DNA from: Gammaproteobacteria bacterium
GTDB taxonomy: Bacteria > Pseudomonadota > Gammaproteobacteria > Pseudomonadales > Azotimanducaceae
DNA length: 32,945 bases
Reading direction: 5' to 3'
NCBI GenBank assembly: GCA_002725995.1
Contig: PBRQ01000020.1
Location: 1-32,945, forward strand
In this document: piece by piece, positions 15,999-24,070 of the stretch
Position numbering within the stretch: position 1 is the stretch's first letter
How the letters are laid out: each line of letters begins with the position of its first letter
The notes under the pieces: generated by a model
Databases searched by the model: none
The model's input: the letters and a program-made list of their open reading frames with translations, nothing else
Told to the model about the DNA's origin: nothing
Made by a program: the position numbers and the translations under genes

Positions 15999-18655
15999 AA
16001 TCTCCCTGGAAGCAGTTCCGAAAGGTTCTCCCGGGCAGCTTCACTGCCCTGGGCAGCGGCTTGCTCGTACCAGAAAATAGCCTTATCCATGTTTTTCTCA
16101 ACGCCTACTCCAAGCTGAAACAAACGTCCGAGGTTATTCTGTGCGGCAACACGGCCCTGCTTGGCGGCCATTGCATACCAGCGAGCAGCCTCGGCGACAT
16201 CCTTGATCACGCCATTACCGTTCTCGTACATATAGCCAAGCGTCTGCTGTGAATCGGCATCACCGAGGGAGGCTGCGCCTCGAAACCAGCGGGCAGATTC
16301 AACCAGATCTATAGCGGTCCCCTCGCCACGTTCATACATAAGACCCAGGCTGACCATAGCCTGCAGCTCACCATTCTCTGCAGCCTGCTTGTACCATCGG
16401 ATTGCGGCTACCTTGTCCTGATCAACCTGTTCACCTGTTTCGTACATATAGGCCAGTGACAATTGCGCCCTGGCATTGCCGCTTTCAGCTGCTGCTATAT
16501 AGCGTTTGATATACTCGCTCACAGGTTTGGGTTCGGCCGCTTGCTTGCTCAAGAGCGCCAGCGGTACCGGTTTATCTGGGGCTGGCAGGTCTTCTGCAAT
16601 TTCATCCTGAGCAGGTTCTTCTGGGCCCTGACCAGGTTGATCGGTTCCCGTAGAAGGGGGTTCGTCCACTGTACTTACCAACGCTGCAGGCACAGACTCC
16701 ATATCAGGTTCTATTTTGACTACTTCAGGTTTGCCTGCTGGCGTTTTTATAGCAGAAAAAATCCCCTCAACTGGGTGGATCTCTGTAACGGGGCCTCCTT
16801 CGGTAGAGACAACAGCTGAGACAAGCGTGGAATCCGTATCAGATGCTGATTCAAATCTCTTGCTCTTATCACGAATAGTTGTATCAGGAACCGGCGCATC
16901 TTCAGCAGGGGTTTCCGCAATTTCAACCGCCTCTTTCACCGCCTCTTCGGCAACACGGCTTGGCCCTAAAATCCCCTGGCTTCCAGACTGCTCTCCTGCC
17001 TGCGTTTGCAGGCCATACCGGCTCAAGTTCTCCTCCTCAAGATCTATAGGGTCGGCCGCAGGCATCTCTATCGGTACTGCCGATTTTAGTTCATTTATTT
17101 TCGAGTAATCATCTATACCTCTTTGTTTATTAAGGTGTTTATCTTTAACAGTGTCTGGCTCCGGGACTACAGGTTTCTTATCTTCCAGCAGATCATCCAT
17201 CAATGAGCTCAAGCGATCATTAGCACTGCCATCAGAGCTCAGGTTGCTGTCCTGCTCTTCCATAGCAACACTCTCTCGGGATCCTGTGTCCGTCTGTTCC
17301 GCCAAGGCCAAGGGCTTCACTTCCAAGTGATGGTCTACTCTACCGATCGACGCGAGCAGCGGTGAATAAACAAACCCCAGTGCCGCACCGTCTCTGGCAA
17401 CCTTATACCAGATCCCTGCCTTGGTCTGCGCCTGCCCTGTAACCCAAACCTTCTCGCCCCGTTTCAATCGTCCTATACGTGCCGCGGTTGGAAACGGGAT
17501 CTGGCGGATATTTGCCACCTTGCTTGCCTGCATGTCGGCATCAAGGAATGCCACCTTGAATTTCTCTCGCGTCTGTGTGCGTGTACGTGATTCTTTTAGT
17601 TTTCTTTCAATGATGGTTTTTTTAACCATTGCCAGGGCAGCAAACGTACCGTCCGGATACTGTTTCAGATAAGCCTCAAATTCACCCGTGTTTTTACTAT
17701 TCTTGATCGAGTTCCAGAAGGTGATTTCAGCGCTGGCTGGTGTTGACCCACCCGTTGGCAGTTGCGCAGCGGCAGCTCCCCCCGGGAGGGAGAAAACAAA
17801 GTCACCACGATCAAAATTCTTGTCCCGCAACTTACCGAACCTGGGCGTTTGCAGTGACTCGGTGAGGTTCGTGACCCTGTCCCCGAGGAACATTCCAAGT
17901 TCGCTGGCTGTTATATAGCCATCATTATTTGCATCAGAGCGTTCCTCCCCATTTATGGCCCTGATAAACAGCTCACGGAAAGCACCATCATCAGAAACGG
18001 TCTGATCAGCATCCCCAGAAGTAAGGAATTGTCGTACCGGCATCGTGGTAGCGCGCGTAATTGCAGCTGGCGGTATGGCTCTTTGACTGGAAAAAACGGT
18101 CCCGGCAAAACAGGAATCAAACACCGCGTAGGCGTGTTTTGACATTGCCTGGCGCATGAAAGTGCCGAAATCACGTAAAGCTACAGAAGCAAATTTGAAC
18201 GCAGCCCCTTCCGTGGGAACAGGTGCATCCGTCGGGATCAGGTAACCCTCTCCATCAACGGTCGCACCATGGCCCGCATACCAGATAAACAGCCTTGCAG
18301 CCGGGTTATCTCCCTTGAGAATGAAAAAACGTTTGAATACCTGGTTAAGACCAGCTGAATCCAGATTCCTGTGCAGTTCTACCTCGAAGCCTTTTTCCTC
18401 AAGCGTATCGGCGATTAACTCCGCGTCCTTGATCGCATTACTCAGCTTAGGCCAGCCATTTGTATAGTTGTCATTGCCTATGACAAGGGCATAGCTGGAT
18501 GAATAAAGTTCGACGGTTTCACCAAACTCTGCACCCCTGGCTTCAGAAACCTTCAGATTGACAGATATCCCCCTGGAGGCTCCATAAACATGGGTTCCTG
18601 ACATATAAGTCAGGAGAAGCACCATGATTACTGTCAATTTATTTAGCGAATTCAT
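15995..18655 (-). CDS. secreted caspase-like (peptidase C14) protein with EF-hand-like loop, SH3-like domain and Sel1 repeats
   Basis: 886 residues from the ATG at 18655, which puts a signal peptide (about 1-25) at the N-terminus; the frame is open 29 codons further but adds an unlikely leader. The caspase-like domain spans about 52-290: VIGNDNY, His129 in WYAGHG and Cys182 in FDSCFAG form the expected dyad. A 12-residue EF-hand-like loop (Asp241 to Glu252, DANNDGYITASE) lies inside it. After a short helical motif (FWNSIKNSKNTGEFEAYL, 313-330) an SH3b-like domain covers about 375-437. An acidic proline-rich linker follows, then four or more Sel1 repeats over the last 170 residues. The catalytic residues look intact, so a periplasmic, perhaps calcium-dependent protease is likely. 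It is divergent from the MCE operon. Confidence 0.88.
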   Translation of the reverse strand: MNSLNKLTVIMVLLLTYMSGTHVYGASRGISVNLKVSEARGAEFGETVELYSSSYALVIGNDNYTNGWPKLSNAIKDAELIADTLEEKGFEVELHRNLDSAGLNQVFKRFFILKGDNPAARLFIWYAGHGATVDGEGYLIPTDAPVPTEGAAFKFASVALRDFGTFMRQAMSKHAYAVFDSCFAGTVFSSQRAIPPAAITRATTMPVRQFLTSGDADQTVSDDGAFRELFIRAINGEERSDANNDGYITASELGMFLGDRVTNLTESLQTPRFGKLRDKNFDRGDFVFSLPGGAAAAQLPTGGSTPASAEITFWNSIKNSKNTGEFEAYLKQYPDGTFAALAMVKKTIIERKLKESRTRTQTREKFKVAFLDADMQASKVANIRQIPFPTAARIGRLKRGEKVWVTGQAQTKAGIWYKVARDGAALGFVYSPLLASIGRVDHHLEVKPLALAEQTDTGSRESVAMEEQDSNLSSDGSANDRLSSLMDDLLEDKKPVVPEPDTVKDKHLNKQRGIDDYSKINELKSAVPIEMPAADPIDLEEENLSRYGLQTQAGEQSGSQGILGPSRVAEEAVKEAVEIAETPAEDAPVPDTTIRDKSKRFESASDTDSTLVSAVVSTEGGPVTEIHPVEGIFSAIKTPAGKPEVVKIEPDMESVPAALVSTVDEPPSTGTDQPGQGPEEPAQDEIAEDLPAPDKPVPLALLSKQAAEPKPVSEYIKRYIAAAESGNARAQLSLAYMYETGEQVDQDKVAAIRWYKQAAENGELQAMVSLGLMYERGEGTAIDLVESARWFRGAASLGDADSQQTLGYMYENGNGVIKDVAEAARWYAMAAKQGRVAAQNNLGRLFQLGVGVEKNMDKAIFWYEQAAAQGSEAARENLSELLPGRF

Positions 18656-18895
18656 TTCTCGAGCATGGGTATCAACTAAACCTGCTAATGATGGCCAAAA
18701 TCCCACCAATAATCCATTGATATCGATAATCTCGTGCCCCATGGTTCTGCCGTACGTAGCGAGGAGATAATACCGCAGATGCTATAACCTTCCCGTCCAC
18801 TGCCCAAAACCTGCCGGTAAACGAAAAATATCGATGAAATGCGCCCTGCAGCGGTTTATCATCACATGAACGGGACAAAGTGGAGACCGAGCTCG
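18656..18895. promoter_or_regulatory. divergent intergenic region with candidate extended -10 promoter
   Basis: 240 bases separate the starts of the caspase-like gene and the nine-gene operon, the largest gap in the locus, so both promoters should be here. For the plus strand an extended -10 (TG, one base, TATAAC) occurs at 18780-18788. No good -35 lies upstream, which extended -10 promoters can tolerate. It would leave a leader of about 100 nucleotides. GGAGA at 18882-18886 is the ribosome site for the first operon gene. I did not find a convincing minus-strand promoter. Confidence 0.35.
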
Positions 18896-19849
18896 ATGAA
18901 ATTAATTATGCATTTCCTGCTGCTATGGCCTCTCTCTGCGGCTGCTAAAGATGTCGTTGTGCAAACATCCGCTGGAGGCATCAACTGGAGCCAGGGTATT
19001 GTCTACGCTAACGGCTACGGTACCGCGAAGCCAGGCCTGTCTTCCGCACAAAAAAGGATTCTGGCGCGCAGAGCCGCTGTGGTTGATGCGCAGAGAAATC
19101 TGCTCGAAATTACCAAGGGTGTTCGCATCAACTCAGTGATTAAAACCGGCCAAGCAATGAAAGAAAGCCCGGAGATTACAACCCGGGTCGCCGGTATTAT
19201 TAAAGGCGCACAGATTACCCGGGATCACTACCAGAACGAAATTGCCAACATCACCATGTCAATGCCAATATCGGGTAAGTTCCTGCGCACCATGTATCCT
19301 GCCGATGACCTTGCCTTCGAAAATAGTCTTGACCACATACTTGACTTCATCATCACACCCGCCAGGGCCAGTGAATCCTTTGTCATAAGCGATGAGCCCG
19401 AAGCCAATGCCTATCGCAAATTAATCGAATGGATGCAGCAGAATGCCAGCACTGACCTCAAAACTATCTTGAATGATGCCGTTGTCCAGTATGAAACCAG
19501 CGCAAAGTTTTCAGGGCTACTTATTGATGCCAGCTCAGTTCCTAGTTTCGAACTAGCCACAATCCCAAAAATAAGGGATGAAACCGGTGAGATTCTCTAC
19601 CCGAGTGACAATACTTCGTACGATGATATTGTAAATAAGCGTGGTGTCACCTATGACTTTGACCTGCACGACGCTATCCGCAACCAGCGCGTTGCTGCGA
19701 CCCCCTTCATCATCAAGGCCGTTTCGACCTACAAATCGCTACCCTCTGATCTCACCATAACGAATGCAGATGCCGACAAGATCAAGCAAAGTCAAAGTAC
19801 AATAGTCGCCATGAACAAGGCTGGCGTCCTGATCGTGGTGGCAAGCTAG
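18896..19849 (+). CDS. LPP20-like secreted protein (paralog 1)
   Basis: 317 residues from the ATG at 18896, chosen because GGAGA lies nine bases ahead and the signal peptide (about 1-17, ending SAAA) then starts the protein. The mature part opens with INWSQGIVYANGYG and the core RRAAVVDAQRNLLE, which resembles the LPP20/FlgT-N-like fold in envelope proteins. The gene eighth in the same operon shares NWS, RAAVVDAQRNLLE, GVR and later elements (GEILYPS compared with GVIYPN, and ends in V-rich strands), so the two are paralogs. There is no lipobox cysteine, so it is probably soluble or membrane-associated in the periplasm. Function unknown; LPP20-family domains often accompany CsgG/GNA1162-like lipoproteins. 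Confidence 0.75.
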   Translation: MKLIMHFLLLWPLSAAAKDVVVQTSAGGINWSQGIVYANGYGTAKPGLSSAQKRILARRAAVVDAQRNLLEITKGVRINSVIKTGQAMKESPEITTRVAGIIKGAQITRDHYQNEIANITMSMPISGKFLRTMYPADDLAFENSLDHILDFIITPARASESFVISDEPEANAYRKLIEWMQQNASTDLKTILNDAVVQYETSAKFSGLLIDASSVPSFELATIPKIRDETGEILYPSDNTSYDDIVNKRGVTYDFDLHDAIRNQRVAATPFIIKAVSTYKSLPSDLTITNADADKIKQSQSTIVAMNKAGVLIVVAS

Positions 19850-19850
19850 T

Positions 19851-20816
19851 ATGCGACAGCTTGCCGCGATACTTGTTTTTGCCATTGGTCTTGCCTCTGG
19901 TAATGCTGTTGGAGAAGAGTTAGCAAGCGCCACAAGTGCGGTCGACCAGGCTCGAGTATTGATAGCTGCAGGGAAGGGTCGAGAAGCACAGGGTTTCCTT
20001 ACCGGGGCCCGGGAACAGTTCCCAGACGATGTTCAACTACTTGAACTCAAGGTACAGCTACTCTTTGACAACGAGCGATTCGGCGAAGCACACAAGCTGA
20101 TTGAATCCTCAAGCAGCCCTACCCCACTACTCACTAAATTGCTTGCATCCACCAATAAACATCTTGAGCGATTGAGCCGCAGCAACGTCATCGCTGTCGT
20201 CGCTATTCAGAAGAAAATAGATATCGAAGACTTCGCTACTGCCATTGCAATTGCTGACATTGCCCTTGGAAAATTCCCTGAAAAAGAAAAGCATTTTCTG
20301 ACACTCAAGGGCGAGGCCCTTTACAAGAATAACGAGCTTGAGACTGCAGAAATAGAATTTCGCAAGGCGCTGATTATCGACCCCCTGAATCCGGTAGCCA
20401 AGAAATACGTGGCAGAAATCAGGTCCACCCTGCAGGCGCAAACCAGTGAAGAATGGGCTGAGTGGGTCCTCATATTCAAAGACAAGGTGGGTGACTTTAT
20501 TGTCACCTTCCTGGCGCTCTTTGCTGCCTTCGTCGTTAACTCCTTTGTTGGCCCCCTCATGTTACAGTTTAAACTGAACCGTGCGCGTCGTTCATTTGAA
20601 CGAGGCAACTACAATGAATTCCTTGACTTGAGCGAGGGGCTGCTGGACCAGGAAAATTTCTCTACTCTGCGTGCAAATTTCCGATTTATTCTTGATCATA
20701 TTGGCTACGAGGACGCAAGAGAGATTCTCAACCAGTACGTCGTTACACTGGAGCGGCTTCCTTCCCTGCTCCGCATATTGGAACGTGAACATGAAAAAAT
20801 GCTTGCAGATCCTTAA
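19851..20816 (+). CDS. membrane-anchored TPR protein
   Basis: 321 residues starting one base after the previous stop. A signal-like segment (1-20) is followed by TPR-type helical pairs across about 25-195, clearest in HFLTLKGEALYKNNELETAEIEFRKALIIDPLNP. A single hydrophobic segment at about 214-238 (FIVTFLALFAAFVVN onward) precedes a basic stretch (KLNRARR). By the positive-inside rule the TPR part would face the periplasm and the last 80 helical residues the cytoplasm. That topology would let it connect periplasmic partners with a cytoplasmic factor. No enzymatic motif is seen. The end overlaps the next gene by 26 bases. Confidence 0.75.
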   Translation: MRQLAAILVFAIGLASGNAVGEELASATSAVDQARVLIAAGKGREAQGFLTGAREQFPDDVQLLELKVQLLFDNERFGEAHKLIESSSSPTPLLTKLLASTNKHLERLSRSNVIAVVAIQKKIDIEDFATAIAIADIALGKFPEKEKHFLTLKGEALYKNNELETAEIEFRKALIIDPLNPVAKKYVAEIRSTLQAQTSEEWAEWVLIFKDKVGDFIVTFLALFAAFVVNSFVGPLMLQFKLNRARRSFERGNYNEFLDLSEGLLDQENFSTLRANFRFILDHIGYEDAREILNQYVVTLERLPSLLRILEREHEKMLADP

Positions 20817-21546
20817 CCTGACACTACTGCTGGGCCTGACCGCCTGTTCCAGTTCGACCCCGGTGGAACCTGCCACCTCCGTCAGCGTTGAAGAGCAGGA
20901 TGCCATTTACGCGCTGCAGTTGCAGATGCCAGATGAAGCAGCCTACGCTTTGGATACTGCCTTAAAAAAGTATCAGGCCGTTGATGACCTGGCGGGACAG
21001 TGGCGAATCCGATATGTAAAGGCCTCACTGGCCTTTGCAAAAGAAGATTTAGGTGAGGCCGCAGCACAGGCGGATGTGCTTGAGGAGATTGCGGGACAAC
21101 TCAATTCCAGGGAGATCAAGTTCAAAACCTCCCTGGTACTGGCCCGCTCAAGAAATGACAATCAGTACTACTACGATGCGCTTAACTTCGCCTCTTCTGC
21201 GATAGAGAAAGCGGTCGTTCAAGCCTATCTCGGCGATACAAGCCTCGCAGTAAAAATGCTTGAGGGTATCGGCTCCAACAGTCCTGCAGATCGTGGTTTC
21301 ATTTACTACCAGCATGCACTGGCAACTGGATCAACAGCCTTTTTTCAACTATCTCTGGATGCCTACAAACTGGCAGAAGATTCTCGCGGCGTCGCGGATT
21401 CACTGGTAAGCCTTGCAAGGATTGAGTCCGAAAACAACAGAGTTCACCAGGCCAAAACCTATGCACGAAGAGCCGTGCGGGTACTTGAAGCTGCCGGTGA
21501 TAACGAGAAGGCGGAAAAGATCAATACCTGGATTTCTACCCTATGA
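20791..21546 (+). CDS. helical-repeat lipoprotein
   Basis: 251 residues from the ATG at 20791. This start places a lipoprotein signal at the N-terminus (basic MKK, hydrophobic core, LTAC with Cys19); the upstream open frame codes inside the previous gene and is not a natural leader. The mature protein is almost wholly helical, with TPR-like pairs such as DEAAYALDTALKKYQAVDDL and HQAKTYARRAVRVLEAAGD. I see no catalytic motif, and a scaffold or adaptor role in the envelope is the likely reading. After Cys19 come serines, not Asp at +2, so outer-membrane sorting by Lol is expected. It overlaps the permease gene by four bases (ATGA). Confidence 0.75.
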   Translation: MKKCLQILNLTLLLGLTACSSSTPVEPATSVSVEEQDAIYALQLQMPDEAAYALDTALKKYQAVDDLAGQWRIRYVKASLAFAKEDLGEAAAQADVLEEIAGQLNSREIKFKTSLVLARSRNDNQYYYDALNFASSAIEKAVVQAYLGDTSLAVKMLEGIGSNSPADRGFIYYQHALATGSTAFFQLSLDAYKLAEDSRGVADSLVSLARIESENNRVHQAKTYARRAVRVLEAAGDNEKAEKINTWISTL

Positions 21547-22391
21547 GCAGCGTACCGGAGAGCGTAGAACCGGAGGGGCCGACTATAAGACCGAACCTGG
21601 ACGTCCTCGGCATCATCGGCAGACTGCCTACCGGCTTGATCTCATATATCATGGATATCGTTGGTCTGATATCCGTCGCACTACGCGCCAGCCGACACCT
21701 TCGCAACCCCAAGCGCCGCAGAATTTTTCGCACCCTATTCACCCGCCAGCTCTACAATACTGGTGTTCGAGCACTTTATATCAACGGCATGATCGCTGTT
21801 ATTATCGGCGCTTTGCTGATGTCCCGACTGTTTGACTATATTCCCAAACAAGTACTGGCGGAACAGTATGGCTACCTGTTTGTGGTCATCATATTCAGGG
21901 AATTGGGTCCACTCATTTCGGGAATAATCCTTATCTCGCGATCAGCAACCGCTGTGACCTCTGAGATCGGTTTTCTGCGCATGCGAAGAGAGTTTCAAGT
22001 TCTCCATGGGCTTGGCATTAATCCAGTCTTTCTATTTCTGCTGCCTGTGTTTTTCGCCTTTCCGATATCACTGCTGCTGATGTTCATCTACTTTGATTTT
22101 ATGTGCATTCTATCTGCTTACGCCTTCATCTGGCTGGCAGACCCGAGCATCAACTTTGGCATTTTCCTGAGTAATATTTTGCAGCAGATCAGCCTCAATG
22201 AGGTCGCAATCAATGCAGTAAAAGCGATTCTTGGCGGCATGGTGATCGGTGTGATCTCTATTCACTTTGGCGCGAGAGCCACTGACAGTTTTGATGATGT
22301 CTCCGAAGCCATATCCAACTCGACCACTTCACAACTCATGGCATTTTTCCTCATCAATGTCGTACTGTCCCTGCTGGCCTACACCCAGTAG
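21543..22391 (+). CDS. MlaE/MCE-type ABC permease
   Basis: A 282-residue inner-membrane permease of the MlaE family, which works with MCE proteins to move phospholipids or other lipids across the envelope. The family core is visible around residues 115-165: FRELGPLISGIILISRSATAVTSEIG, then FLRMRREFQVLHGLGINPV. Several long hydrophobic helices follow (FLFLLPVFFAFPISLLLMFIYF and others). A final helix runs through AFFLINVVLSLLAYTQ. The N-terminal 25 residues are polar and probably cytoplasmic. The start overlaps the preceding lipoprotein gene as ATGA. It resembles MlaE in fold but lacks MlaB and MlaC partners in the window, so I give no gene symbol. Confidence 0.88.
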   Translation: MSSVPESVEPEGPTIRPNLDVLGIIGRLPTGLISYIMDIVGLISVALRASRHLRNPKRRRIFRTLFTRQLYNTGVRALYINGMIAVIIGALLMSRLFDYIPKQVLAEQYGYLFVVIIFRELGPLISGIILISRSATAVTSEIGFLRMRREFQVLHGLGINPVFLFLLPVFFAFPISLLLMFIYFDFMCILSAYAFIWLADPSINFGIFLSNILQQISLNEVAINAVKAILGGMVIGVISIHFGARATDSFDDVSEAISNSTTSQLMAFFLINVVLSLLAYTQ

Positions 22392-22397
22392 CCCCAG

Positions 22398-23057
22398 ATG
22401 TCTCTAACGATCAGTAAATTGCATATCGAATACCCAGGACAGCGGGTCTTCGACTCCATTGACCTGAACTTTGAAGATAATGAAATTATCGCTATCGAAA
22501 CACACGTTTTGGACGGTGGGACCAGCCTGCTTCAGGGCATCGGCGGTTTTCTCAACGATGTAGGTGGAGAGGTAAACCTCAATGGCCTGGACCTGCTGCA
22601 TTGCAGCCCGGTAAAAAGGGCAATCAGGGTGGGATATGTATATGAGGATCAGGGACTTGTCAGCCTGTATAATATCTACCAGAATATCGTACTGCCGCTC
22701 CAGTTTCACACGGATCTCAGTGACGAAGAGATTAACGAGCGCGCATCTGAAGTATGTATGTCATTGAATCTGAGTGAGGAGCTGTTCACGGATCACCCCC
22801 ACCAACTCAATGATGTCCAGACAAGGCTTGTCAATCTAGCGCGGGGTCTAATTATCAACCCGGAGTTACTACTCATTGACGAGTTAGAGGGCGGGATGTC
22901 AGAGGCGTATTTACACGATACAATGGCAACGCTACGAGAAAAACAGCAAGCCAGCCCTATGACAATTATCATAACTACTTCGGATGATTTCGTCATGGAG
23001 AAGGCCGATAGGGCCTTTCGTATTAAAGACCACGACCTGGCACCTGAGCAACCATGA
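22398..23057 (+). CDS. degenerate ABC ATPase-like subunit of the MCE transporter
   Basis: 219 residues with the order and length of an ABC ATPase, sitting where MlaF belongs. Its motifs are eroded. The Walker A site reads VLDGGTSLL around residues 37-45, with Gly41 where the catalytic lysine should be. The signature LSGGQ has become LNDVQ (137-141). The switch histidine is replaced by Ser/Thr in IITTSDDF (191-198). Walker B (LLLIDE, 157-162) keeps Asp161 and Glu162. The frame is intact, so it is not a simple pseudogene. It may bind nucleotide poorly or not at all and serve as a structural partner. The stop overlaps the MCE gene by four bases (ATGA). Confidence 0.8.
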   Translation: MSLTISKLHIEYPGQRVFDSIDLNFEDNEIIAIETHVLDGGTSLLQGIGGFLNDVGGEVNLNGLDLLHCSPVKRAIRVGYVYEDQGLVSLYNIYQNIVLPLQFHTDLSDEEINERASEVCMSLNLSEELFTDHPHQLNDVQTRLVNLARGLIINPELLLIDELEGGMSEAYLHDTMATLREKQQASPMTIIITTSDDFVMEKADRAFRIKDHDLAPEQP

Positions 23058-24070
23058 AAACATCCGCCTATACTCCGTTTGATGTCAGTGCCAGGGACCG
23101 TATCGTCGGCTTTTTTGTCATTGGCGCAGTACTCTTATTCCTGGTTGGTTTCCTTATTCCCTTTATCCAAAGCCTCTCGGATGACAAGAGAATCCCGTTT
23201 TATACGGTGCTTGACCAAACTTACGGTATAGCACCAGAGGCCATCGTATCCCTTAGGGGCGTGCCAATCGGAGGGGTCACCGCAGTCGGTATCACTAGAG
23301 ATGGCATGGTACGTGTCGATATCGCTCTCTCACGAATTTACGAAGAATTTTATACGAAAAGGAGCACACTAACGGTCGACTCAAACATTGGCGTCAGTAC
23401 GATTCTAACTGGTAGCGGATTGATCCTGTCTCCTGGTAAAGCAGAGAACGGACTACTGGAACAAGGTGAATTTATCAGTACAAATGCCCCCCAGGGAATC
23501 GGTTCAATCCTGGAAGAACTCGACATTGCCCAACTCACTGATCAGGTAACTGACATAGTCGCCAATGTTGAAGAGATTACGGCCGGGCTTGCCGACAATC
23601 AGGACAAGATATTCATGAGCATTGATAATCTTGCGCAGGTTACCGCGATCCTCGCCCAGGTTTCAGGAGAATTACCCGGAATGGTTAACTCCGTCGATCA
23701 GAGCCTGATTGCACTACAGTCGTCTATGCAGGGAATCGACAAGCTTGTCTTAACTGCAGACAAGGACTTGCAGTTGACCCTGAAAAATGCCGTACAGATG
23801 ACTGAGCAAGCAACCCTAACACTCAGCGAAGCCGAAATCCTATTCCGTGCAACGACGCCTTTGATGAGTCAACTACCGGTTGTACTTGTTACAACCGATA
23901 TCGCGCTTCAAAGCATTACTGCACTAACAGAACAGTTAAGTCAATCATGGCTACTGGGTGGTGGTGGTGAAGAAGTTGTCAAACCGGCTTTGCCGGCTAC
24001 GCACCCTCACGATAACCAGTTGTACCAGCAGGCACCAGCTGCCAAAAATAACATAAGGAGCATCCCTTGA
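23054..24070 (+). CDS. MCE (MlaD-like) lipid-binding protein
   Basis: 338 residues. One TM helix at about 17-40 anchors the protein in the inner membrane. A single MCE domain follows at about 47-125 with the family pattern (TYGIAPEAIVSLRGVPIGGV, then VRVDIAL). The next 170 residues are helical, with heptad-like leucine/isoleucine spacing, and may form a needle or tunnel as in longer MCE proteins. A SWLLGGGG stretch and a polar tail end it. MCE hexamers hand lipids between the membranes together with an MlaE permease, which is encoded two genes upstream. It overlaps the next gene as TTGA. Confidence 0.9.
   Translation: MKTSAYTPFDVSARDRIVGFFVIGAVLLFLVGFLIPFIQSLSDDKRIPFYTVLDQTYGIAPEAIVSLRGVPIGGVTAVGITRDGMVRVDIALSRIYEEFYTKRSTLTVDSNIGVSTILTGSGLILSPGKAENGLLEQGEFISTNAPQGIGSILEELDIAQLTDQVTDIVANVEEITAGLADNQDKIFMSIDNLAQVTAILAQVSGELPGMVNSVDQSLIALQSSMQGIDKLVLTADKDLQLTLKNAVQMTEQATLTLSEAEILFRATTPLMSQLPVVLVTTDIALQSITALTEQLSQSWLLGGGGEEVVKPALPATHPHDNQLYQQAPAAKNNIRSIP

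Noticed and set aside
18656-18742. N-terminal extension of the caspase-like gene
   Set aside because: The upstream frame would bury the signal peptide 29 residues in; the ATG at 18655 gives a normal leader.
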